Shown here piece after piece: positions 1-11,669 of a DNA stretch of 64,000 bases (position 1 is its first letter; each line of letters opens with the position of its first letter). Origin of the DNA: Lingula anatina (taxonomy: Eukaryota; Brachiopoda; Lingulata; Lingulida; Lingulidae); the NCBI RefSeq assembly GCF_001039355.2, contig NW_019775563.1, positions 107,537 to 171,536 on the forward strand, in the 5' to 3' direction. The notes below the pieces were generated by a model that saw only the letters and a list, made by a program, of their open reading frames with translations, ran no database searches and was not told the DNA's origin. Made by a program: the position numbers and the translations under genes.

Positions 1-6
1 TTAACT

Positions 7-912
7 TTAAGGCTGCAACAATTTAAGCAATTTCATCTTTTTCTGAATCTTTTTAAGCTCAGTAGGATCTTGCCTTTCTGACAACCAGTTTTTACTTCTT
101 CCTCGTAATCTTACAGACATCTGAGCCACTTTGCGAAGTCCTTCCAAGTCAGGACGTAAGGCAAAGGATGTCCAAGTCTCCAGAAGTTGTTCATATGGAT
201 TGAATTCACGAAAGCATTTCATTTTGTCAGGACCTACACTATCAGAGGGATCACTGTTTTTGTTCCCTGAAGATTTATCAATTATGCCATTAGAAGATCT
301 ATCATTTGTCCTGTCCCAGGAGTTAATAACTGTCTTTTCTTCCTGTGTGTCAGTCTTTCTTATTCCAGTTTGCTCTCTCCACATGGCCAAAATGTCCTCC
401 CTTGTTCTTTGGGACATTTGCAAACGGACAATATTAGGGCACACTGAATGAGAACGGTTAATAGAAAGAAAGTTTTTCTCTACACTTTTCCCTTGTCTAC
501 CGATGCTATCATGAGAGTGTAATGGTGGTAAAGACTCCTGTGATGATTTTGATCTGCTGAACATTGTCCTTGGTCTAGATCCAATTTCATCTGATGAATT
601 ATGGGGAGCATCTCTATATAACTGACCGAATTTTTTGTCAGTAGATGGTACTAAACTGGCACTCTGACTCCTGTCATGAACACTTTTTCTGTTTTCAATA
701 CTCAGCTGGTCTCTTTCTAATATGTGAAGAAGTGTTCTTTTCTCATAGTCAAGTCTTTTCACCTCCTGATTACACTCGTTTTTTAATCGTTCATGTTTAG
801 AAAATAAAGGCTTGTTTTTGATTGGGGAATGCATCACTTCGAACAATACATGTTTGTCCTGGACGGATGCTGATTGCTTGTAGCGCAGTCTCTGCATTTT
901 CAACAAATATGT
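7..912 (-). CDS. 3' terminal coding exon of an unidentified basic, Ser-rich protein (partial)
   Basis: An open frame of about 301 codons ends in TAA at 7-9. A plausible splice acceptor (CCAG) at 913-916 suggests the exon starts near 912, so upstream exons are missing from this call. The product is rich in Ser, Lys and Arg, with several arginine/serine clusters (for example SRPRTMFSRSKSS) and a charged, helix-like C-terminus ending KKMKLLKLLQP. I see no signal peptide, membrane segment or known domain. The C-terminal 60 residues, with Trp/Leu and basic residues, look more structured than the low-complexity middle. I do not recognise the family. The length and absence of stops support real coding; the function is unknown. 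Upstream exons were not found between 913 and 4900. Confidence 0.55.
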   Translation of the reverse strand, partial: TYLLKMQRLRYKQSASVQDKHVLFEVMHSPIKNKPLFSKHERLKNECNQEVKRLDYEKRTLLHILERDQLSIENRKSVHDRSQSASLVPSTDKKFGQLYRDAPHNSSDEIGSRPRTMFSRSKSSQESLPPLHSHDSIGRQGKSVEKNFLSINRSHSVCPNIVRLQMSQRTREDILAMWREQTGIRKTDTQEEKTVINSWDRTNDRSSNGIIDKSSGNKNSDPSDSVGPDKMKCFREFNPYEQLLETWTSFALRPDLEGLRKVAQMSVRLRGRSKNWLSERQDPTELKKIQKKMKLLKLLQP

Positions 913-2813
913 CTGGAATGAGTAAAAGTGTTTATGTATGATTAGAAGTGGTGTTTTGCCAATACTGAAGTGCTAAAAAATAGAATATGCACAAATGCAG
1001 CCCTTTTGACAGTGGTAATTTCTTTTAGTAAATCATTTCAGCTTGTTTTTCAAAATATGCAATTCTAATAGGCTTGAATGGATAAAAATCTGATGTTGAA
1101 AGAACCACAGGTATTTTTTATGCCTTCATCTAAAGTGATTCAACTAATTTTTCTAATTTGGCAGAATTCACTGGTAAAAAAAAAAAAAAAAAAAATTGCC
1201 ACATTTAGGGTTCAATGTAAATAAATTGCACTGTGATACACATAACACATTAAAAAAAACAAAAACAAAAAAAAAAAACAACCAATGTAGTTCTATGCAT
1301 CAAGTGCAAATAAACTAAAATCACTACTGAACTTAAGATTTCCAGCTTGAGATTCTTTGTTAAACTTGGGCTTATTTTCACTACATTTCTTGAAATATTT
1401 CTATCCAGTTCCTTGTTACTGCCCGAAATGATTAAATCAAAGTCAAATAAATTACTGATGAACACAATTATAAATTATCACCTACCATTTTCTTTCAGAG
1501 TTGTGAATCTAAAGAGCATTTGGTTTTTTTTTAAACAACTGCCCTTTTTTCTTTACATATACTACAGACACTCACTAGAAGCATCAAACAAGTCTTGGAG
1601 GGAATGGAGAAGAATAGACCTTACCTTCCTCAGACAGTTTCAATACTCTGTTCGGGGAATTTTTTCCTCTTATCCTCTGTCATTATCAACCTTTGTGTAA
1701 TTCACTTTATCATGTAACAAATACTTCACAACCTTAGGAGTGGTCACATTTGAAACTGATGCCAGTTAATGAGACTATATGGACCAGTGCAATGTTTGGT
1801 GACCACACAGTTCCATTCAGGATTAACATGAATTAACCTGCTAGCCATTCACGATTGTAACAACAACTTCACAATACTGTCTCAACAAATGTGGGGGAAT
1901 ACAGAGGCCAATCTAAAGAAACACTTTTAGTCCATAAACAGAGATTGTTTATATTGCACCTCCAATAAAAATAAATCAGTACACCTGTTAGTAACTATAG
2001 AATAAGTCCTAGAAAAATATTTGCAGCTAATTTAATTTGATGGTTCAATAGGAGAAAAAATGTTCCACAAGTTCTGTGATAACAGTTTTAGATGCCTGGT
2101 TGCTATACATATGCTCAAGAAATAAAAACAGAAAAACACCTTTTCTACAAAATGCCGTTTTCAAAACAACTTGAGTGTAATACCTATGTTGAAACCATGC
2201 TAAATTCTTTCATAGTGTCTTAAATAAATAGAATACAATATAACTATACTAACAGTTTAGTGATTTTTACAGGCCATTTACTGCTTTATTCAGTTTTAAT
2301 ATGTGCCATATTGTGCACAAAGAGGGATACTCTTAGGAACTTGAATCAAATTTTGATAACACTTAATTGAGGCAGTAAACAAGATGGCCAATCCAACTTT
2401 ACACTCACCTTGCCTGTCGAAGTAACATATATCTATTTTTACATCTATTAAATTGTTATTGAATAAGCTAAATTTTGAATGTTTATTCAGGCATTTACAA
2501 TGTATCACATTAAATAAGTCAATAAGTACCAATCCCAAGTTTTACATCAATAAAATAGAAAAAGAAAATACTTAAAACACTTATTTTATCAGATATACAT
2601 TACAAAATTATTTTTTATTTCAATGAGTTATTGCTTGGGCCATGAGTATCATTATTATTTCAAGACATTTTTTAAAAGAATTAATATTATGTCAAACATG
2701 ACCATAGCTTTAAATGTTTCCATCAATAACACAGAAAGGTGCTAAATTTAAATTATCAAAACAAAACTTTTAGAGTATCAACAGTATCAAAGTGTTAATT
2801 ATGAATTAACATA
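913..2813. other. Non-coding AT-rich interval
   Basis: No convincing exon on either strand. It contains poly-A runs near 1177-1194 and 1251-1280. It is probably intron or upstream sequence of the gene ending at 7, plus spacer before the Kelch gene's 3' side. Confidence 0.5.
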
Positions 2814-4316
2814 AGCGATATGTGAAAAAAACCCTAACAATTACTAACATCATACAACTTCACATTTAAGCTTGAAATGTTAAAAACCACAATAGCTATG
2901 ACCTATCAAATAGTCAAACTGCCTCAGTGTCAATTCCTAGTTTCAATCAGTCTGATAAAAATACTTAACAAAAGTAAACATTTGATGCTAAGCAACAGCA
3001 CTTTCAAACTAGATACATGTACGTATACAAACTGTTTTAACAATTTTTCATAAGACTATCATACAAATCAATTAAACAATATAACTATTAAAACATGTTA
3101 TAACAACCACACTTGAAGTTAAACCAATATCCACTGAAAAAAATAATAATTTAAAGAGAAAACTGTTGTTGTCTGTCAGACAGCATGCAATTGCACTAAT
3201 GCCACTGGGGTTCCTAAAACGTAAATAGAACCACCCTTTTATGAAAATTAAATCTTTCCAGTGTATCTTATACCAAGTTTAAGAACACACAACGTTTAAC
3301 ACTATTGCACAGTTAGTGATGACTTTTTCAAAAAGAAGTCAAATATTGCTAGTTGAAGGAAGGTGTTATCTAGAGTGCTTTATGTACCTTACATCAAGAT
3401 CAAACATGCAGCACAGGATGCTACATGTACATGTACCAACATGATCAGAACATTACCATATGATAATGCTGGTAAATATCAGACTAAAAAGGAAATTGAA
3501 CTTTCAACAAATGTGTAAAATGAGCACATGGATGTACACATCACATAGAAATTCAGAGANAATTAACATAAGCGATATGTGAAAAAAACCCTAACAATTA
3601 CTAACATCATACAACTTCACATTTAAGCTTGAAATGTTAAAAACCACAATAGCTATGACCTATCAAATAGTCAAACTGCCTCAGTGTCAATTCCTAGTTT
3701 CAATCAGTCTGATAAAAATACTTAACAAAAGTAAACATTTGATGCTAAGCAACAGCACTTTCAAACTAGATACATGTACGTATACAAACTGTTTTAACAA
3801 TTTTTCATAAGACTATCATACAAATCAATTAAACAATATAACTATTAAAACATGTTATAACAACCACACTTGAAGTTAAACCAATATCCACTGAAAAAAA
3901 TAATAATTTAAAGAGAAAACTGTTGTTGTCTGTCAGACAGCATGCAATTGCACTAATGCCACTGGGGTTCCTAAAACGTAAATAGAACCACCCTTTTATG
4001 AAAATTAAATCTTTCCAGTGTATCTTATACCAAGTTTAAGAACACACAACGTTTAACACTATTGCACAGTTAGTGTTGACTTTTTCAAAAAGAAGTCAAA
4101 TATTGCTAGTTGAAGGAAGGTGTTATCTAGAGTGCTTTATGTACACTGCATCAAAATCACACACTCAGCACAGGATGCTACATGTACATGTACCAACATA
4201 ACCATAACGTTACCATATGATAATGCTGGTAAATATCAGACTAAAAAGGAAATTGAACTTTCAACAAATGTGTAAAATGAGCACATGTGTGTACACATCA
4301 CATAGAAATTCAGAGA
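2814..4316. repeat. Direct duplication of ~750 bp split by a single N
   Basis: The segment 2814-3559 recurs as 3561-4316. Both start AATTAACATAAGCGATATG and end CACATAGAAATTCAGAGA. The copies are nearly identical, with a cluster of substitutions in their last 200 bases (for example around 3390-3460 versus 4145-4205). The single N at 3560 sits exactly at the junction. This is what results when two haplotypes of one locus are joined end to end, so a real tandem duplication is less likely. No coding potential is visible. Confidence 0.85.
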
Positions 4317-4900
4317 GCCTAGAAAAAGATGAGGTAAATTGTTTGCTAGTTGAGGTTTTCTCTCACAGTTTTAACAATGTCATTGTTTCACATTCACGTG
4401 TATGTATGTGCCCCTGCACACACGTAGTTAGCCATTTCCAAACTCCTCCTCCCAAAGAATAATTTAAATTTAAAAATGACAAAGTGAAAAATAGAGGTAC
4501 TTGAACTATGGATCAGTCCTTGAAACCTGCACAGATTAGTCATAAAAACTGAGGCAGATTAATAATTATTGAAAGACTCCTTTGTGGTTTATGGAATGCT
4601 CAAAATATATAAATGCATGTGTGTCATATGGCCATCAAAATCTCCAAATAAACTGATGTATGGCTATTACATGTCAAATGTAAAAAATATGAATTTTGAT
4701 CATTTTGAAAAATAATTTCCCCAAAACAAATTTTAGTAATACGTAAAATATTCACTTTAACAGCTTTGAAAGATTTGTAGGCTTAATTTTGGAAAGTTTT
4801 GGTGAGTAACTGAAAATGGGAAATCTTGCAAATGTCAGATATTGGAAATCAGGAATTTGAAAAACATTTGGTTGACATATGTACTCTAGCTACTACTCAT
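4317..4900. other. Kelch-gene 3' flank, non-coding
   Basis: Lies immediately downstream (minus strand) of the Kelch stop codon and is presumably its 3' UTR and spacer. No further feature seen. Confidence 0.4.
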
Positions 4901-6465
4901 TCAATGCTTCAAACTGGCATTGGTCATCCACAAAAGTACAGCAGTATAGTAATTAACAGGATTCCTGCACATGCTCTTGCTGCTCCAGGATAATTTTTTA
5001 GTATTGCATATCTGAACTAAGTTTACTTCCTTGACATGAAAAAACGAGTATCCTCCGAAACAGAAAATGCTCTGGTCCAGTGCCACAGCTGCGGTACAAC
5101 TCAGTTTCTGGTGAATCCAGGAAATACTTGTCCACTGATCTGTCAATGGGTCATAAACCTCACACTGAAATATAAATGCAAAATGTCTAAATGTAGGTTT
5201 CTTTGTGAAACACACTGTTGAAAACACACTTTGTTGACTATTAAATGCATAATTATATTTATGAGTGCCATATTTATTATGAGTGCCATATATGCAGGAG
5301 GTTGCTATATACTCTTCATGGTTGGACACATTCATAAAGACCTACATGTACATGTAGGACCAGTTTCACAAAAGAATTTTAGCCTAAAAATTGGTCTTGA
5401 TTTTAAAATAATTTTACTCTAATACACAGTTTTAAGTATAAGAAAATGATGCCACGGGCAATCCAAACATTTTTATGCTAAGGAAGACTGTATACATATT
5501 AAACTGTATATAATAGAATCCACAACATGAACTGAAATGGGGTTCATATCTAGTAAATACTTCAGAGTACCAGTCTACAATACATTCAGTGTACTAATAC
5601 ATGACATTTTAACAGATCTAATCAGAGCCAAAAATATTAGAATATTAGTAATTTTTATTTCTTGTTTATTTATCAGACTATAAAGGGCAAATTTACAAAC
5701 TTAATAACCCCACTTAGTAACTTATTGGGGATGCCTGTGCTGGAACACAGTGCTGATGAAGATTTACTCTGATAATCACATTAATTATATATTACTATGC
5801 TAAGCTAGACATAGTGAGATTCTCATTCTGAAACTTTGTAGTAATGGAGAAACAAACTGTATGAGAATTAACACCGTATACGTTTACGTATTACTAAATC
5901 ACCCTGATTTTCAAAAATCAATTATTTAGAACTCAAAAATAGGTTCAGGGATCTTGATTTTCTCAGTGATTTTAGCCTGGCTATTCATTGGATTTTAAGA
6001 AAAGTATTTAAATTTCTAGGGAATTTTTCTGCAATATAGAAAAAGTTTGGCAAAGTTGGGACTAATTTTTGGGGTAATCTGGGATGGAGGAGTCATAAAT
6101 AGGCTCTCATCCATTGTGAGCCTTATAATGAAAAATATAGACTGTGCCCACACATACCCCTAAATCTTCCAAATTATCATCCTCTGGTGTCCTTGGCCCA
6201 CATCTTCTACACCCACCAAGCACATAGATCTTGTCTTCCACTGCTAGCATGCTGTGGTAAGACCTTTCCTTTATCATAGGTGCTTTTGATGTCCACTCAT
6301 TGTCTTCAGGTTTATAGCAGAGGGTGGTGTTCTTGTAGCCAAAACCTCCAGACACGTAGAGATGACCCTTGTAATCACAAGCTGAGAGAGGGAAAATGGC
6401 TTTAAAAGATTTTCATTAAAAATGGATTGAGAGGCTGTCACCTCTGAAAGATTAATTCATAGTAT

Positions 6466-6506
<41 letters not shown>

Positions 6507-8273
6507 TTGTTTCATATACACATGCAGACATGATTTGTAGTCAACTATATATATATATATATATATATACCTGCATATTCAATGTATGCTGGTAAATTCA
6601 GGTAATGAAATCTTACTTTCTTGCCAATTGACAGGGTGATATGCACATATCCTCTTACTGTGTACCAAATATTTAAATATCAGTTTGCAAACATATGTAC
6701 AGGTCACACAGGTTTTATACTTATTCACAAAATTAATTTTAAAAATATAACATTTTTTATTTCCTACCAGCATGCTCATGCACCCCGACCTCAAGGGGTG
6801 CTGCCTGTTGCCAGTTGTCTTCAAGGGGAGAGTAGCACTCCACAGTTTTCAGTTCCACATGGACACTGTTAGAGCCACCCACAGCATACAGCTTGCCAGC
6901 CACTGCAGTCAGGGTGAACAGACATCTCTCTGTCTGCATTGGGGAACACTAAAAGAAATTGTGGGGATAAAAACTTAGCTTATTCCATTTGCTGAAACAT
7001 GTATTTTAACTGACATTTTTTCAGTTTTCTATGAAAATGCTCCTCCGAAGAACATACTCTTAACTTCTCACCAACAACAGAGACACGACATGTATGTAAA
7101 TCCTCTGTAACTATTCATTCAGGTTTTGATGAATATAATTGAAACTTGAACAAAAAACTTTATACTGACATTAAAAAACTCAATGTAGCATTAGCTACTT
7201 TATACACGCCAATGTTAAATCTTTTACAAGTTATAAACAACTTTACCTCGGTCCAAGTGCAGAACCTTGGATCAAATCTGTACATGTGGGCATGAGCATA
7301 CTTTCCATCCGTGCTGTAGTTACTCTGTCCCCCAGCCACATACAGCACATTGTCAAGCACACATGCACTGTGCTCATAGAAACACTGGGGTGCTCTATAC
7401 TGAGGATAATTCTTAAAGAAAGTATAGCTTCTCGTCTCAAGATAGTCTCCAGTAATGTGTTCAACAAAAGCACATTTCACTTTGTCTGAAGCTTGCCAGC
7501 TACGTGTCATTCCCCCTACTGTCATTATGACAGGTTCACAGTTTCGTAATTGAACCTTCAGTTTATGGACCAATCTTGGATTCTCATGATAATCCAGTGC
7601 ATCCTGAATAATTTTTTTACATTCTACATTTCTGCGAATGAATGATAAAGGCTGTATATCAGATATGATATCCTTTTCTGCTATTAGTGGAAGCCGTATA
7701 CATTTCATGAGTTGGACGCAATGGTTTTTTGGTGTGTTCTGAGTTTCCTCTCATCCATCTCAAAGCAATTCTAAATAAGTCCAGTTCTGTGTCAACTTCA
7801 ACGTAATCACTCCGTAGTATGGCTTCAATCTGGCCCCACTCAAAATTCAAGAATTCTGGCTGCCTTGAGACTTCTTTTAAATGTCTGCACAAATATTCAT
7901 TTGTTGCATCTTTGAGAGCACTACTCGAGTATCTGAAACCCAAGTTAGAGGAATCAAAGACAGTTTCCATTGACAGATTCTCAATGATGAAGGTCTCAAG
8001 AAGATTGATCAATGTTGGAATTTGGAGGTAACTTGCAGCATCATATAGGACATCAATGCTCTCTTTTGTGATATTAATACTCCCATTTGAGAGAAACTTC
8101 ATTACACTGAACATGGTGTCTGAATCCACCATTCTTAATTTGATAGTTCCCTGAAGACTTTCTTGCATCCCACTATGGAATAATGCCTGGAAGTATAAGC
8201 TTTCAGACATCAGCAGTGCTTTTGTTGCTGAAATTGCTTTGCCATCTGATGTCACCACTGTTACTTCATCCAT
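4901..8273 (-). CDS. BTB-BACK-Kelch (KLHL-type) protein, frameshifted in this assembly
   Basis: Four coding exons: 8273-7247, 6948-6768, 6381-6158 and 5164-4901 (TGA at 4901-4903), joined by GT-AG introns in consistent phases. About 565 residues, normal for a KLHL protein. The N-terminus is a BTB domain starting directly at the DEVTVV strand, so its usual leading helix is short or absent. A BACK domain follows (LFRIALRWM ... MKCIRLPLIAE), then six double-glycine Kelch blades (MTVGG, YVAGG, YAVGG, YVSGG, YVLGG, FCFGG). Such proteins usually link substrates to Cullin-3 ubiquitin ligases; that role is inferred from the family. The frame breaks at a run of six T (7725-7730) between TKK and the expected LMKCIRLPL; one base fewer there restores the BACK domain. 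A homopolymer sequencing error or a null allele would both explain this. The subfamily is not assigned. Confidence 0.85.
6471..6570. repeat. Microsatellites (GT)n and (TA)n in a Kelch-gene intron
   Basis: A (GT)n tract at about 6471-6503 and a (TA)n tract at about 6545-6569, both in the intron between Kelch exons 3 and 4. Confidence 0.9.
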
Positions 8274-8335
8274 ATTGCATTTTGCTTAAGGCTGATGGGC
8301 TACATATACTGGTACATGTATGTTTTCATGCCCTG
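8266..8335 (-). promoter_or_regulatory. Two short upstream ORFs and a 5' UTR splice acceptor of the Kelch gene
   Basis: A good acceptor (CTTTAATTGCAG) places the start of this exon near 8332. Ahead of the chosen ATG (8273-8271) are a 9-codon uORF at 8329-8300 and a second uORF at 8280-8266. The second one overlaps the main start codon in another frame. Both would be expected to lower translation of the Kelch protein. Confidence 0.5.
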
Positions 8336-8715
8336 CAATTAAAGAAAAACAATTTTAAGAAGCTATTAAAACAGGTCACATAATTAACAAACATAAATCT
8401 TAAAAGAATGACACAACCCCATTTTTCACAATGTGTCTATATAATTACTGCATATGATATATATTGTACATTAAAAAATTCAACAGCATGAAGATCAACA
8501 AGAGATCCTTAGCTGTAGTCTAAATATGCCCTAAATCACTTGTGCCGGTCACATTGCAGATTCTGGTTGCCTCACTCTAAGGCCTTACACTGAGGCAAAA
8601 CTCACAATGACATCTAGACAAACAACGCCTACTCGATCGTACTCAGTACATGTATACCCAAGTTTTTATTTCTCTATCCATGCGGTAGCACACCTTTTCA
8701 GTGTCTATAATATTC

Positions 8716-8717
<2 letters not shown>

Positions 8718-8753
<36 letters not shown>
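8718..8753. repeat. (GT)n microsatellite
   Basis: An uninterrupted GT tract in the probable 5' UTR intron of the Kelch gene. It creates spurious Cys/Val or Thr/His reading frames. Confidence 0.95.
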
Positions 8754-8756
<3 letters not shown>

Positions 8757-8979
8757 ACGTGCTTGCCTCAGAGTCAAGTAGGTGAACACATTCCTTTCAT
8801 CTTTGGGAATTTGTGACAAAGCAATGTATGACATGCCATAGAATTTCGCCCCACTGACTGAGTCTAAGGTCAACCTTCAAAAAGAGAACGCACTTAAAGC
8901 ATTTGGGACATGAAAAAAAAGCTAAATCATGCTACACCACTAAAAAAAGACAGTTTAAAAAAGAAAGATAACTACATAC

Positions 8980-9447
8980 CACCATTATTTACTCTTCTCA
9001 ATCTACATGTACTTGCATGAAAGGTCGTCTAGACATCTACCAGACACCGTGCCTAACGTCATGTTTACCAAATAGGCAAAGTTACAAATTCGTTTCTCGA
9101 AAAGTTTCGAAAATTATCAAACAGTTACATGTCGTAACTTTTGAATCATTTTAAAATATTGAAAAGGTAATATATCAAAAAATGTACTGCAGACGGCTTC
9201 TTGAATGTTACTTTATCTGCTAACCGTTGAGTTAGTGCATAATCTTGTTGTAACATTGGACTTGCGTCTTTTCACGAGATATCACGAGACACGCCTGAAG
9301 TACACAGATTTCTATTGGTCGAAAATAAGGGAAGCCCAAACGATTGACTTATCAAAAGACGTCTAACATTAGGTTACAAGGGCGTAAAATTTAAAACACC
9401 GGGAAGTTGATTTTGTGTCAAAACATCCAGCAAAATTTGGTCATAAG
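8980..9447. promoter_or_regulatory. Probable bidirectional promoter between the Kelch gene and the Arg/Ser-rich gene
   Basis: A minus-strand donor (GGTG|GTATGTAG, exon end near 8980) and a plus-strand donor (AAG|GTAAAAG, exon end 9447) would bound two divergent 5' UTR exons. Both coding exons nearest this region start with splice acceptors, which fits. The interval is richer in CG than its surroundings and contains a direct repeat CACGAGATATCACGAGA near 9273-9290. Transcription start sites are not determined. Confidence 0.4.
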
Positions 9448-9813
9448 GTAAAAGTCAAAGGGTTAAAGTAAGGCTGATGTGTTGTCTTAATTGTTAATAA
9501 GCATTCTACTAACTTTTTTTGAGTCTCAATGTTTGAGTGTTCAAACTTTATTCTCTTGGATTTGAAATTTGTGCACTGCCAAGATAGTTTCTTCTTATGT
9601 ATCATGTGAGTTAGCATGCGACCTGTGGGTTTTGCCTTTGCTTCACTTTTCGGTCTTACAGTATACATTACGATAGTCTTTTCACAATCAAATGAATCAA
9701 TCAAATGTTTATTTAGTCTGTTGTTGAAGTAAAAGGTTATTGTGCATTTGTTGGTGTAGATTTATTGTTTTAAGAAAAAACAAGCTTCAAAAAATCAATT
9801 TCCTCTTTGTAGA

Positions 9814-11019
9814 ATGCCAGGACGCAGGACAAGAAAGAAATCAGTTGATCACAGAAAACCACCATTGCTCTTTGAGGAAAGTCCAGTTAGCATACTGCGT
9901 AATGTTCCCTCCCCAGTGTATGCAAGTGATCATCCACCTACTGCTAAGACCATACCAGCAGATGAAGTAAACCCTGTATGGGTATGAATTGTTTTAGTTT
10001 TCCTTTTACCAATCACATCAGTAATTGATATACATTGATAAATGGAAATCAATAATCATAGCAAAATTTTTTATGTCTTAATATTTTATGCCAGCAATCG
10101 ACCAGTTGAATTGAGCCGAGATTTAATAATTGTGCCCCTGCAGGGACACGCATGGGGAGGCGTGGGGGAGGCAAAGAGACCATTACAGGATTAAGCAGTC
10201 TTCCTTTCATATATTTAGGTCGTGGCCTAGCTAGCGCTTGGCTATTCTCATTCTGAATGGCCTCTTTATTATCAAACAAATAACTTTTATAATAGTGCTT
10301 CTGATACAATTTTTTGGTAAAATAATGATTGTAAATATTTCACTCTTCAAGGTCTCTCCACAATTCCCTGCCAGATTAGCAGCACAAGGTAATGGTGAAA
10401 GAAGATCTAGACACAGATCTGGACAAAGAAGAAGCACAAGGCTAAGAAGTAGACAAAATTCGGGTAGCTCTTTAAATATATTTCTCATAGGAGTCTCCCA
10501 AAAGGAATGATACCACTACAATTTGTTGGGGATAAACCACTGCAAGTTCCTTCTCCTGTGGAGGATGTATCTATTAGTGATGTGGAAGATGCCTGCAATG
10601 AAAGTGATAAAATGCAATTAAAAATTGCCAAAAGCTCAGTGAAACATTTATGCAATACCTCAAAAAGTGAAGATCAAAGTGAGCTTGTATCACCAGTATT
10701 TAGGAGATCAAATAATTATAAACCCCCAAGACTTCGCTTGATTAAAAGGTTATCCCATTCATGTGACACCAGACTGTCAAATACTTTAAATCACAGTCCA
10801 GTATTAAGACGATCTACAAGATTAAAAGAAAAGTTGATGAGGGAAATTATGACAAGTTCTCCTCTTCCGTCACATAGTACATCTAAGGTGTTGGCATATG
10901 ACACTCCTGAGGAGGAATATGGTTTAACATTTAGACAAAGACGACGATTATTTATTAAAAGAATGAAAAGAATCAGAACAGAAATTATCAGCGACTCCAG
11001 TGGGACTGAAGCAGTATGA
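9814..11019 (+). CDS. Unidentified Arg/Ser-rich, probably nuclear protein
   Basis: Exon 1 runs 9814-9981 (56 codons, ATG two bases after an AG acceptor at 9811-9812, starting MPGRRTRKK). Exon 2 starts at 10352 after CTTCAAG and encodes the basic stretch RRSRHRSGQRRSTRLRSRQNS. A 170-codon open segment, 10507-11019 (TGA), contains LRRSTRLKEKL, an acidic TPEEEYG motif and a basic C-terminal RQRRRLFIKRMKRIR. The repeated RRSTRL motif ties exons 2 and 3 together. The join is unclear: in-frame readthrough of exon 2 stops at 10508-10510, and the candidate intron 10464-10490 is only 27 bases and does not restore frame. A one-base assembly error around 10460-10506 is the simplest explanation. The composition suggests a chromatin- or cell-cycle-associated protein; this is inference, as I recognise no family. 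Confidence 0.55.
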
Positions 11020-11172
11020 AATTGTTGTCTGTCTGGAGGTCAAACTAGTGCACAACAAATCATGTGAAGATTGTTGCAATTCATTTAAGACAAGTATTTT
11101 CACGTGTTTGTGAACCCATCAATGTTGAAACTGCACTAATCAGCATTTAAATATATGACATGAAGAGCCTTC

Positions 11173-11195
11173 AATAAATTGTTTAATTCTTTATT
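11173..11195. terminator. Convergent polyadenylation signals
   Basis: AATAAA on the plus strand at 11173-11178 serves the Arg/Ser-rich gene. TTTATT at 11190-11195 is AATAAA on the minus strand and would serve C2CD5. The two mRNAs would end within a few tens of bases of each other, or overlap. Confidence 0.55.
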
Positions 11196-11669
11196 GCACA
11201 ATATTTTTACAACAAAGTACAGTAAAAATGTTATGCTGCTATTTACAAAAACATTGTACAATGTACAGCACAATTTCAAAAAGGCTACAATTCTCAATTA
11301 GCTACAATACAATGAGACGGATTTCTATTTGTTGGAACATTTTTCAAAATCATAAATAATTATCCTTTTTTTTAAAGAAACACCAGATTAATTCACATGC
11401 CCAAAAGATGTTTTTAAAATTAATTTTTAAAAATTGTCATAAAAGTCATTTTTAAATCTTTATCCTTTTCTTTGGATTTCTGAATGACATAAAGAACGTT
11501 GAAAAATTTTAAAAACTTCAGATTTTGAACAGAGCACCTTGTAACTTATGCATCTGTGTGGCATGCTGCCAAATGATATGTAAAGTGAGATGTTGCCATA
11601 ATCAAACAATGCTGCTAAGCCAAGTAAAACTTGACTGGATAACACGAAATTGATGACATAATCCCACTG
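11196..11669 (-). other. C2CD5 3' UTR
   Basis: Non-coding sequence between the C2CD5 stop and its candidate poly-A signal. AT-rich, no other feature seen. Confidence 0.5.

Noticed and set aside
1347-1700. 117-codon open frame on the plus strand
   Set aside because: Phe/Leu/Ser-rich translation of AT-rich DNA with no splice context or recognisable motif.
10464-10490. 27-base intron with GT...AG ends in the Arg/Ser-rich gene
   Set aside because: Too short for animal splicing, and removing it does not bring exon 3 into frame.
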